Shown one piece after another: positions 31,101 to 42,326 of a DNA stretch of 64,000 nucleotides. The notes beneath the pieces are model-generated. The model saw only the letters and a list, made by a program, of their open reading frames with translations, had not been told where the DNA came from and did not search any database. Position 1 is the first letter of the stretch; each line of letters opens with the position of its first letter. The translations under genes were made by a program, and so were the position numbers. The DNA lies in assembly GCA_009792885.1 (NCBI GenBank), contig WMCF01000025.1, positions 11,124,123 to 11,188,122 of the forward strand, given 5' to 3'. This DNA comes from Eremophila alpestris peregrina (taxonomy: Eukaryota > Chordata > Aves > Passeriformes > Alaudidae).

Positions 31101-33149
31101 CCCCAGTAAGCTCTGGGGCCCCATCCCCAGGAACATGAATGTCTCTGCCTGTCCTTGGTGGGTAGCTTACAAACCCCAGCAGGTTTGTTTGTCCCTGGTG
31201 GGTTGATCTAACAGCAACTTCAGCCTTCTTTAGGTCATCCTGCACATCATACAAAGAGCAGTAAATGGCATCACTAAAAACAGCTTCTCACTGCTGCCCA
31301 CTGTCAGGTGTTTCAGACTTTTACACTTTCCTCCTCTCGCCTTCTCCATCCTCAGGTGCATCCCTGGCAGCTCTCTCTCTCAGGCATGGGGCAGGTCTGT
31401 ACACACTCCCTGTCTGCCATCCAGGCCAGACCTGCTGGGCTCCAGCTGTCCTCACAAGTTGGGTCTTATCACAGATAGTTGAACTGTCTTTAAAAGCCCA
31501 GCAAAACGCCTCCCACCCTGTCATAAGACCAAATTGCTTTAAATATCAGGACTGTATTTTCATAAACTTAGAAGTAGAGGTAATTATTGTATCTCTTTGT
31601 GCATATAACACTGTCTGTGAGGCAACTCCTTTATTACTACTGTGTTCACTTTTTTGAAGACCTGACTTTATGTTTCATCTTTCTTTTATAAGCATCGGAT
31701 AGTGAAGAAAATCCTTTGTTGAGGTTACACTGGAGCAGAACTGCTGCCATCACTGCAAATCTAAGCAATTTAGATCAGTGTGACTGACTTCTCAACTCCA
31801 GGCAAGAGTGCCAAAACCCTTATTTTATAGTACGAACTGAGATGCAATGATTCTGTAACTCAACAATCTCTTTAACAATCACAGTTCAAATCTGGGTGAA
31901 GAATTTAATTTATTTTGTCAGCTATATGACTTATTTCACTTTGAACAAAAGACCGGCCCACTCAACTACATAATCCTGTAATTTTTTTTTCAGTCTGTAA
32001 TACATCTGCTGCTGTTGATCAGAAGACTTTACGGAAAATAAGATATTTCTATTACAGAGATTTCGTGATATCTTTCCCCCAGGAGACTATATTGATTCAT
32101 TTTGGTAAAGATGTCTTTGAGGAAGCAGATGCTTGTCACAGTGGTATCTAGTGGATTAAGCCTTTTCTTAAAGAGGTGGGACTGAAACCACCTTTGAAAC
32201 TAGTGGGATTTATAACCAAAGAGCCTTGAATTATAGGCATTGTAAAATTAAAAGGCCATTCTCTGAAGCTCTGTTGCATGCTTATCTTGAAACCCAAACA
32301 ACACAGGACAAAGAAGAATAGTTTGAAACTGTTTTGGTCATGGCATTTATTTCACCCCCCAATTTGGGGATCAACTCCTGAGCCAGTCTGGGCTAGCACA
32401 GCTGTGTTCCCCCTTGGCTCTCAGACTCTTAACAAAGATTTACAGCACTAATGGATGTCCTGTCAACAGCAGTAAAACCCAACATTTTCTGCTGAACCCC
32501 AGCTGGCTGTGGCAGGATGCAGTGGCACACTCCTCGTGCTTGTGTCACGAGACTCACACTGCAAACACTCAGCCCAGACCTGGTCCCTGCCCTGCACAGG
32601 GCACTTCAGTGACAGACAATCCCCTAACCAGAGAGCTGGTGGAGGGACAGCCTTTAATTGAAACTGGCAGTGAAGCTGAGGGCACAGGAAGATGCACTCC
32701 AGCCTGCTGGCTCACTGCAGAAGTCAGCATTCCCTTCATGGGAAAGGGAAGCAGCAGGGCAGTTGCTCAGCCAGGCCTGTCCCTGCTGCCTGCACTGGGA
32801 AAGCACTCTTGCAGCCAATATCAGAACAGATGCCAACATCTCTGGGAAAGAAACGAGGGCTATAAAGCACAAAATAAAGAGAAAAGCCTCAGAAAAAGGC
32901 CATGGTATTTTTTTTTTTTGTTAGAATTTTATAAGAGCCACAGGCCCTTTTAAGATGGGGCTTCAACCAGTACTGTGTATAATACAAGCTTTTTCCAAAC
33001 TCATGTTTCACAAATGGTAAGTAAATGTATTTAAAGTTTATTACATGCAAGTGGTAGGACCTGATTCAGTAGACTCTGAAATAAGTGCAAATCAGAACAT
33101 GCTTTTTTCCTTGAGGAATAGCTTTCTTTGAGTGCTTCTGCTCTTCCAG

Positions 33150-33227
33150 GTGTATGAAGACATGGAAGGATGCAACGACTGTCAAGACTCATCCTCTCAT
33201 TTTGTCCACCTTCGCAAACTTAAACAG
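33150..33227 (+). other. Exon-like segment, antisense to ANKH (unproven)
   Basis: A pyrimidine-rich tract ending CTTCTGCTCTTCCAG precedes a 78-nt segment that ends CAG|GTGAAA, a plausible donor. It is open in the phase that gives VYEDMEGCNDCQDSSSHFVH followed by LRKLKQ. I do not recognise this peptide. Single exon-like segments with good splice signals arise by chance in tens of kilobases of intron, and I found no neighbouring exon to pair it with. It could belong to an antisense non-coding transcript or be coincidence. Confidence 0.2.
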
Positions 33228-34845
33228 GTGAAATTATACCAGCAATGGAAAGAAGGAATGGTACAGTTTTACATGAAGTGATGCAAATAAGCTTGGCTTT
33301 GGTGAACTTAATATTGCTTTTACTATTTCAAAGATAGTATCATTTAAAGGGTGCTAACAACCCTCAACCCTGCTACCTGAGGTCATGACAGAAGTCACAA
33401 GTCTTGTTTTGTACAATTTGGACATGTTTCTCTTACAGCTGTTAGGTGAAACAGTCTTGACATTTCAGTCAAGTAATACTCTTTGCTTTTTGTCCTGTGT
33501 TGGATTTTTGAGGGCACAAATGTGCTGTAACTTTCCGTGCAAGTTTATATTCCAGGGCAATGTTTATTGGCAGTATTTCACAGTTTACATTGTGCTATGA
33601 TGAAAGAATTGTATAAATTACATTTATTTATCTGCTTGTTTATTTAATTTTTAAAATATTGGTTCATACCAGGACTACTTCTACTCTAGAGACTGGGAAA
33701 ATTGAAGGACCTTAAAGCACCCATGAGTTCAAAAAGGTTTTATATTATATGATTGTGTAACATATGAAGCAAGCCAGAGTGCCACAGCTACACTGAGGGG
33801 CTGTGCAAAGGCTGGTGATTGACCCACTGTCCCTGTGACCCTGGAAGCCCCAGCCCAAGGCCTTTCCAACTTTCTGATTTTAGGCCGGGTTGTCTGCCTA
33901 CAGCAAACTAATAAACTGCAAAGCAAGCATACAGTGAACCTTGACCAAAATAGCAAAGCCTCCTGCTCCTAAATAACCTGATGTTATTACCACACATCTG
34001 TTGGTTGTTTCAGTGCCAGCATTCCGTCATGCCATTGATCAAGGTTTTCCATCAGGACAAAGTAGTTGGGAATAGATTTTGAAACAGGAAAGTTAGATCC
34101 AGGTCAGAGCAAGAAGAGATACTCTGTTTTGAAGCATAATGTACAGTGTAAATTCTTATGCTTCACAACATTTAAAATATTTCTGGACACTAAGGTGTGT
34201 TGATTTGGTCATAAGTCAGTGAAGTCTTTGGGATGCTCAGCACTGTGAATTTGGCATGCTTACCAAACTTGTCTGTGACAGAGAGGAGCAATTTATTGGT
34301 AGCAGGAAGGCAGCAAACCATACAGAAATATACAGGCAGTTGTGGCTGCGATGGCAGACGTGGAACAGGGAAAGGTCAGGTTTGAAAGATGCTGTAAGAA
34401 AAGGCTCATCAAGTTTAGAGAGGAAGCAACTTGAAGATGTCAGACCAAAAAAGAATTGCAAGGTACGTCTCAGAGACTCATCATCTTTCTCTTTTCCATT
34501 AGGACACACATCTCTACTTGTGCATCTCCTCCAATGGGATTAACCACAGAGGAGATTGTGAAGTCACCTGTGAGAAACAAAGCTGCAAGGCTATGGTAAA
34601 TGTTCTTTTGATAAGCCTATTTGGCTGTACACACACATTTTATTTATAAGGCAATGGTGGATCTCATGGTGGAATGCTACCAAGCCAGCTGTTGGTTTCA
34701 GCTCACAAAAAAACCCAGTCTGCTGCAGATGCCTGTGCACGGGTCTGTGGGAGTACTGCTGGCACTGCTACTCCAGTGCATTCTGACCACATTACGTACT
34801 TTACCCTCATCAAGTAAACAACCAAACTTGCATACTGCAGCAGTG

Positions 34846-34879
34846 AAAACAAAACAAAAAAACAAAACAAAAAAGAAGA
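34846..34879. repeat. A-rich low-complexity tract
   Basis: Runs of AAAAC and AAAA make up almost the whole tract. It could be a decayed poly(A) tail, but no retroposed sequence is recognisable upstream and no target-site duplication was found. Confidence 0.85.
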
Positions 34880-35596
34880 GAGGAAATCTTCAAGCAGCGC
34901 TTACATAGGAGAGAAAGTAATGATGAACGCTTCAGAAAACAGCCAATGAAGTAGAACATTCTCCTCCCTCTATTATTACTTGAAATGCTTCAAACTGGAA
35001 TAAACATTATCAAAAAATCAAAAGAATGCTTCCCACTGTATTTTCAGCAGATGCAACAACAGTGAAAACAAGCAAACATGAGGACTGAAGCCATACTCAG
35101 TAAGGTCTGTGCAGGGTCCAGACAACAACAGCTAGACAGTCTACCCTGCAAACCTTTGAAAGAAGCAGTGCATGAAATTGCAGGGAGTTTAATTAATTTG
35201 TCATGCTGGTGTTTGTACAATCTGATTAGGTAACAGCATCTGATATGGTATCACACAGAAGAGGATTCATCAGACTGAATAATTATATGGATTAGAAGAG
35301 GACCTCTGAAATGCTTACGGGGCTGGCTCAAAGAGAAATGCAATCAGCAATGCTAAAAGAAGACGCACAGGCCTCAAAGGAATTTACTGGCGGGGCACTG
35401 AAGAACAAGCTGATATTCTTTAGCATTTTCATTAATTTTCATTCACCACATCACAAACACTGAGAATATGCAGATTGTATATGCTAAGGATGCAAATCCA
35501 GTGAGCACCACAGGCACAGATAGCTTTGAGACTTGTGTAATAAAAAGTTGCAAATGCCAAGCCAAATATTGGAGGCCAACAACAAGGATTTCTGGC

Positions 35597-35675
35597 ACGG
35601 GCCAGGAACTCGTCAGTGAGACGAGGTGTGCGAACACAGTGCCAAATGACTGACCGGCAGGGCGACGCAGACACG
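35597..35675. promoter_or_regulatory. Compact CpG cluster, possible regulatory element
   Basis: Eight CpG dinucleotides fall within about 80 bp, against a background where CpG is rare, with two more nearby at about 35364 and 35391. Just below lies TTGCAAATGCCAAGCCAAA, which includes an NFI-like TGCCAA half-site. The sequence has no recognisable promoter elements and no match to ANKH exon 1. It could be an enhancer kept free of methylation, a young insertion whose CpGs have not decayed, or chance. The functional label is inference only. Confidence 0.2.
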
Positions 35676-38600
35676 GGAAAAGGCAAATGCACTTGGAGAG
35701 CTGGTGAGGCATTTCTGCTAGACACTGAGAAATATTTTTCTTGCTTCTTCTCCACAGGATCAAGGAGGCTTTCAGAGCATCCCCAATTCAGTGGAAGGTT
35801 ACTAAGTTGATCCAGGGGTACAGAGAAACCTGATCAAGGGAGTGGAAACCAGAAGAGGTTGTTTTCCATAGCAAAGGCAAGGCTGAGAGGCTGCTCTGTT
35901 TCAACATAACCATGATGGAAAAAACAGGGAAGAAGTGTCATTTAATTCAGAAGACAGTGCTGGCCTTAGAACAAATGGGTATAAACAGGGCTTGAATAAA
36001 ATCTGGCTGAAGTTTAGAAGATGGGTTTCTAACAACTGAAACAGAAAACCGCTTTCCTTCCAAAGGTAACAAAAAGATATGTGGCATGATCCCTTTCAGC
36101 AATATATATATCTTGTGCACTTGAAGGTAGGGAACCACAGCCTGGAAAACAAAGGAGTGCCTACATCTCACTTTCAAATTATTATCACAGGTACTAATGT
36201 CGCTTGGATTGCTTGTCCCATTTCACCCCCTATTTCAGCACAACATGCAGCTGAGGATGAGAAAACAGCCCCATAACCAGATTTCAAACAAGGAGGCTTC
36301 ACCTCCTTTTGCAGGGGCAACTCCAAAGGACAACCTCAGCAGAAGGCTCTGGCTTAAATCCTCCAGGTCACATCTCAGAGGTGTTTTCCCTTAGGTCTCC
36401 AGCTGTTTTCTAACACTGAACAGCTGGGCCAGCCTCGGAGGCAGTATGCTTCAGTGCTGATGAAAGCCTGGCACATGTATGCAACAGCTCTGTTATGAAA
36501 GGGCAGGTTTTGGATTTGGTTTTGGGGTTTTTTATATGGTCCTGTTTTTTCACCCCACACTATGGTTACAGCTTCCTCTTTGCCTCCCTTTGTCCCCTTT
36601 CTCTATCAAGTAACAGGGCAAATGCACAATCTTTCACAAAAGCCTGTAAGGAAGGGATTGGTCACAACCATATTACCCCCACTTTCCTGTGCTCTCAACC
36701 ACCACAGCACCCAGCTCTTCCTTCTCTGTACACTGTGCTTACATTGCACCAGCCAGAAGCATTCAATATTGTTTTGCTTACAGGTCTTCTTCTTTTTTTT
36801 TTTCTTTTAATCACACTGACTTCACCTTTTATTAGCCATGCCCAAGATATCTCCTTTGGCATCAGTTAAACCAATATTTTATCAGTATTGCTGTCTTGAC
36901 TACATGAGCAAAGAGAACAGATGAATATATATTAAAAGATACAATGAAGATAACTGTATGTGCACTGCAAGTCAAGATAATGAGAAATTTGATTAAGGAT
37001 TTTATGTTGTTTTTTTTTTTTAATGTGAGCTATCTTGAGAACTTTGTATTTAATAAGGTGCTTAGGCTTGTAAGGGTGCAGAGTCTGAAGATTGCTTTAG
37101 TAAGTGTGTGACAGGATCTGTGTTCTTCACCTGCTTAAACCTCAGAAAGATAGGGAAAGGCACAAGACCTACACTAGCTAGGTGTAGCAGCCAGATGTTG
37201 TGCCTCCACATGGTTTGAGCCTTGCTCAAAAAGTAGGCTAGGAATGAAAAAGACCCTAATTAGTTTGATACCTCAGTGTGCTGGAAAGAAAGACTTTTAC
37301 ATAACACCATCCCCCTTTGTGTTGTCATTACTTGGTTTTGCTTGACTTTCTTTTGTTTGCATTACACTTTTTAATCTTCCAGGGCTACAGAGCCTCACCA
37401 CATTAGACCACAGTCCCTTCCAATGCATTTACCTGCTCTAAGGTGTTACTTTTAGAAAACATATATACTGGCACAAACTGAGCCAAAATACCTGATCATA
37501 AAAGTGGCTGCATTTGCTTTCCCCAGCAGCTGCAGATGCTTCAGAGGTGAATCCCAAGCATCCTCTCTGACTCTAGAAATCTTTTCCAACAAGCTCCTGT
37601 GTGAAAAATGCAGCAGGAAGAAGCTTCAGGAAGAATTCTTCACTGCCTTATACTTCCCATAGATATTTGCATCTGGATAATCTGAAAAGAAGGAAGCTCT
37701 CCTCATGTGGTTATAAGATGGAGAAAAACTGAAATGGAAAATGGAATAAATTTTTCTGTTTTGACTTGTGAGTAATAACTGCTGAAGCCAACATTTCCAT
37801 ACAAAATGCTCCACTGGTTTATGTGGCCAGGATGTTTTGCCACCAAAATCTAGGTGGAGTCAATTGAAATCTGTCCTGTGGGTTTTGCGGTACACTAATA
37901 TGTTTTCTAAATTTAATATGCTTCAGGGCAGAAGGTTTGAATTCCTGAAGATAGCAACCCAAGTATTTTTTTTCCTTTTTCTTTCTTGCTAAATAGACCT
38001 AGATGGAAAGGTTTCTTGCAGTTTTTTGTTATTCCTACCACAGACTAGTCAATGAACCGAAGTTTATTCACTTTGCTCCTCTGGGAGTGGTGTTCATCTG
38101 CATGTCTGAGAGCAAATGACTGCTAAAGTGAGGATAAACATCCTGTAAATGTCTGGAGGAAGGAGAAGTAAATTGGACCTCTTCTGAGTAACTAAAAACT
38201 GAGTCTATCTCCTCCATTTTTTCAGTCCTTTGAAGAAATGTATGTTGCAAGCACTTCACTGAGGAATCATGAACTTTATTCCCCTGTATTTGCTGCTGAA
38301 AAACTCATCAGCACATGAATAGTTCAAAGAATGGTACTAAAAAGTGACAACAGGAAAGGCACAGCTATGATTTGTCTGGCAGTGAACTTCCCGATGACTA
38401 AGTACTCACAGCACACTAGTGGAAAAATCTGATACTGCACTTGAAGGCCAGAGGCCATAGTCCCAAAAAACAATCTCTTCTAACAAGGAAAAGGTCATCA
38501 AGACTAAAATTTCATTTAATCTATCAAAGTGTCTTCAGTTTTCCATGGGCACGAGGGCAGTCATAACTTCAAATGCCAGACCTGAAATTCTGATACAGCC

Positions 38601-39874
38601 AATTTGGCAGATGATGAATGAAAACCTACCATTCTACTCCCCAGAGACATAAAGCATAAACAGCTTTAGAAGGTATCTGATAGAGAGAAAGGAGTATTCA
38701 CTCCTTTTGAGTGAAGATAATATAATGTTCTAAGCAGTCACATGAGCTCCACAGAGAGAAAATGCTTTCGCCTTTGGCTAGAGAAGTTCAGTGCTTCTTG
38801 TTTTCTCTTCAGAGGTGGCACTGTAATGTACTAGAGGCCAAGAGACAAAGGATGGCATTAATTAAAAAAAAATAAAATCCATCCACATGGAAGAAAACAC
38901 AGTTCTCTTATGGATTTTAACAAACTTTTGAATTTGGGAGCCAAGCCAGACAGTGGTGATTAAAACCACTACTCTGAAGTTCTATTTAAGCAAGGCTGAA
39001 ATTCAACTAAACAATTTGAGCTGATCTGAAATGGAAAATGAGGTGGTTTGCCTCCTTCTATAATGAACAGTCCTACCCTTTCAAATCTTTCTGCTAGAGG
39101 TTAACCTCTCAAACCTCTCTCCCCTATTTGCCAAGGAAGAGTGAGGATACAAGCAATTCCCTAGAAAGCTAGTAACTTTCTTCCAGATGGTGAGCAGAAA
39201 ATAATGCACATACACCTCCAAGGAACTAGAAGTCAGACCATAAACTTATTTTCAAATACTGCAGGAATGTTTTCTTCTAATCTCCTTGCTCCTCAAGGAC
39301 CAGACTTTTCAGCACAAAGAGTGCCTCCTCTATATTTGCTTAGCAGTGCTGCACATACTTAGTTTTAATTAAGACATTAAGATAATCAAAAATACTGTTT
39401 CCAGTCTTTTCTGATGATAGAAAGAGGGAAAATAAACTAAGGGCTGTGATGCACTGACTGAAATTTGGGTGCATACCAGTGATGATCCTATAACCAGAGA
39501 TACGTCTTTATAGTTTTGTGTGCATCAGAAATCCTTTTCAAGTGCTAGATTTAAAGTAGGTTCAACCCCAATCATGACTTTTTCAGGATATATTACTTCC
39601 CTCATCTTGAAACAGGAACAAAAAGCCCTCATGTAAAAAAACCTAAACAAAGGGGGACATTCTAGCTTTGAAAGGTATCACCATGAACTTTTTCAAAAGA
39701 CCTTATCTATCACTTGTCTACTATCCTCTTCTGCAGTGACGTGCAACAGATAACCCGATGCTGCCTTAAGACAGCAGCGAATGATTGAGGTCATTTCATT
39801 TCTCCACTGCTTCATGGTTAAAACAAAGCACAAATAGTTGCTGTGTTTAAAGTTTGCACACTGTGAGGGAGCAG

Positions 39875-40450
39875 TGCTTGAGGTTTGACCCCAGACCACC
39901 AGCTGGGGTCAAGCCCACATAGCCACTGGATCAGTCCACCCCCGCACTGTGATAGGGGACAGAATGGGAAGGGTAAAGTGAGAGAACTCAGGGTCTGAGA
40001 TAACAACAATTTATTCACAAAAGCAAAAGACCCACACAAGCAAAGCAGAACAAGCAATTCATTCACCACTTTCCATGTGCAGGGAGGTGCTCACCCATCC
40101 CCAGGAAATCAGGGCTCCATCATGCATAAAGGTAACATGGGAAGACAGATGGCATCACTCCAAATGTCCCCTCTTCTTCTTTCCTCAGATCTTGGCATGC
40201 CGAGCATGATGGCATTTGGTCTGGAATATCCCTTGCGTCAGCTGGGGTCAGCTGTCCTGACTGTGTCCCCTCCCAACTCCTTGTGCACCCTGGCTGATGG
40301 GTAAGGAGCAGAAAAGGCCTTAACTCTTGGCAAGCACTGTCTAGATAACTTCCTTGAATTATCAACACTGTTTTCAGAACAAATCCAAAACATGGCCTGA
40401 TACCAGTTACTATGAAGAAATTTAGCTCTATCCCAGCCAAAACCAGCACA
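39875..40450 (-). mobile_element. Solo LTR of an avian ERVL-type endogenous retrovirus
   Basis: On the minus strand the element starts TGTGCTGGTTTTGGCTGGG and ends near GGGGTCAAACCTCAAGCA, i.e. TG to CA termini, about 576 bp. It matches an avian LTR I recall as common, including GGGACACAGTCAGGACAGCT, AGGGATATTCCAGACC and the U3/R-end region with AATAAA at 40015-40010. Flanks AGCAG (39870-39874) and TGCAG (40451-40455) form a 5-bp target-site duplication with one mismatch, the size expected for ERVL-like elements. No internal gag, pol or env sequence is present on either side, so this is a solo LTR left by recombination. Open frames across it are shadows. The subfamily name is uncertain. Confidence 0.82.
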
Positions 40451-42022
40451 TGCAGATATCAAAACCTTCCATGCAAAGTACTTTAATTGCATTATCAGGC
40501 ACTTTGTGTCCAATGAAGAAAAGAAAGTACGTGCCAATGAAACTACATTTATTCACTCATCATGATTCTCCTGCACAGGTCTGGATAAAACACCAGAGTC
40601 AGAGAAAGGGGAAATGAGGACTTCTTTATCGACAATGTCAGCCATAGTAAAAGAAATGTTTTTGCCAAGTTTTTTTTCACCTATCTTTCAAATCCTTCAA
40701 TGAGGATTGAAAAACTTGCCATGTGCAAATTAAATAAAAAAACCCCCACAGGTGCCCCAGTGCTTTAGAATTCCTGGAGCTATAAGAAAAAAAATCTACA
40801 TCTGATCTAAAAATATCTGTTTATTAGCTTAAAAAATTAAAGGTTTGTATTTCTTCAACCCTTTGAAGCACATGTTTTCAATTTTTAAATCTGGAGGTTT
40901 GTCAACTCTGAAAAACCTGAACTAATAATCAAGAATTAGCATGACAAATATAATAAAATTTGATTACACTGGATGCCCTAGAAATTATTTTATTGTTTAC
41001 TTCGCTGTTAACAAGCCTAAGTACGGCATATGCCTGTATTTATTAACTGAATCAAATCACTCCACTATATTACTTCTCTGAAGGGCTTAAGTCCAGAGCT
41101 AGAATAATTTTAGACCTTCTTAATGTGCAGAGACATTTCACTTCTGTATTCATATTTAACTAAACAGGCTCACGTGTTCTAAGCCACGTCCTCTCCTTCA
41201 ATCTGCACATCAAAGGAAAAAGAAAGCCTGTGCTCTGATGCTGTTGTTAATTCAGCAACTGGACACAGACCTCGAAGGACACTTACATTCTTCACAGCCT
41301 TCTCATTCAGATGGCTTCTTACAGTGGTTCTCAGACATTTTAGATTTCAAAGCTGTCTAGCAAAGTTTAGGAAATCTGACTTAGTGTGTTTTAAGCCGAT
41401 TCTTTTGATGTGTTTCTCAGCAATGTGCTCAGCTTGGATTTCCTAGTAAGAAAATAATAACTTTTTTTCCTCCTGCTTATACCTTAGATGCTTGTTAGAG
41501 GCAGATCATGAGTAACTAACCTGGAAGTATCATTATTTTCAGCTGCTGGCTCACTAGGTGATTCACCTACCTTACTAGAAGCAGCTGAACCCGAAGATAT
41601 AATGAGGTGATGTTAATTCCCTTCAGCAATCCAGGTAAACTGCAGAGGTTGAAGGCAAGCAGCTTTGGAGAGTGGCAGCTATCCAAACAGCTACCACTGC
41701 TGCCTTTTTCAGACTTCTTTAAAATGACTGCCTTGGCAGAAGGCAATGCCCTGAGCAATCCCTCCAAAGCTATTGTACACGCTCCACGAGGTATTGTGCA
41801 GCCTACGTCTGTACGGTGGATATAAATTTTCCTCCTGAAAGAAATAAATCTTTCACAAGTAAGGGAAAGAGAAGATATGGTTTCTAAATGAATGATTCAT
41901 TGTTCGAGGGTGCAGCCTTGATTTGTTGGAGTTGCTATGATACCACAGCAGCAATGCCAACTTATCACAGCCCTTAACGCTCTCTGGGAGCTCAGTAAGC
42001 TGGAAAGGCATCGCTGAGAGAA

Positions 42023-42065
42023 ATTATTTATTTTTAAATAGGACATCTGTTTAAAAATAAATAAT
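42023..42065. repeat. 16-bp perfect inverted repeat with 11-bp spacer
   Basis: The left arm ATTATTTATTTTTAAA (42023-42038) is the exact reverse complement of the right arm TTTAAAAATAAATAAT (42050-42065). The 11 bases between them would form the loop. The arms are almost pure A/T, which raises the chance expectation. It could extrude as a cruciform or be the core of a decayed DNA transposon, but no further terminal repeat is seen. Confidence 0.9.
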
Positions 42066-42291
42066 CTATTTACCACAAAGCTACTTACAATCTTGCACCT
42101 TTCTCCATAGGCTGGCTTCAAATTATGCATGATTTCCCTCCCACCCCTCCCCACTGGTGGTTCTGGGGGAGTGAAGGGCATAAACATGAAGGCAGCACAC
42201 ACTGAGAAAGATGGCAGGATGCCCCAAAATGGCAATTTAAACAACTCTCTTGCTGAGCCTGCCAAAACTTGGGTTTGGGCCTTTTTTTGAT

Positions 42292-42326
42292 TAAAAAAAC
42301 CCCAACAAAACCAAACCAACAAAAAC
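42292..42326. repeat. A-rich low-complexity tract (AAAAC/AACC type)
   Basis: The tract consists of A runs interspersed with C (CCCCAACAAAACCAAACC). Such tracts often mark an old retroposon tail, but no retroposed gene is recognisable alongside. Confidence 0.8.

Larger units (their letters stand above)
25136..39874 (-). other. ANKH: ANKH intron 1, segment B
   Basis: This is a long intronic stretch with no recognised gene. Points of interest are a CpG-elevated patch with an E-box (about 27175-27530), an exon-like plus-strand segment (33150-33227), a strong donor-like site after an open frame (34462), an A-rich tract (34846-34879) and a compact CpG cluster (35597-35675). The longest open frame (32414-32953, 179 codons) shows no domain and no start or splice context. 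I recognise no mobile elements here. Confidence 0.8.

Noticed and set aside
32414..32953. 179-codon plus-strand open frame, the longest in the window
   Set aside because: No recognisable domain, no neighbouring gene structure and no codon signature. By a rough stop-codon frequency estimate, about one frame of this size is expected by chance in six frames of 64 kb at this base composition.
35432..35763. Two overlapping minus-strand open frames of about 107 codons that look membrane-like
   Set aside because: Hydrophobicity in two overlapping frames at once is typical of base composition. I recognise no receptor or transporter motif, and the CpG cluster is reported instead.
40120..40449. 109-codon minus-strand open frame starting MLVLAGIELNFF
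   Set aside because: It is simply the translated 5' part of the solo LTR, not a retroviral or host protein.
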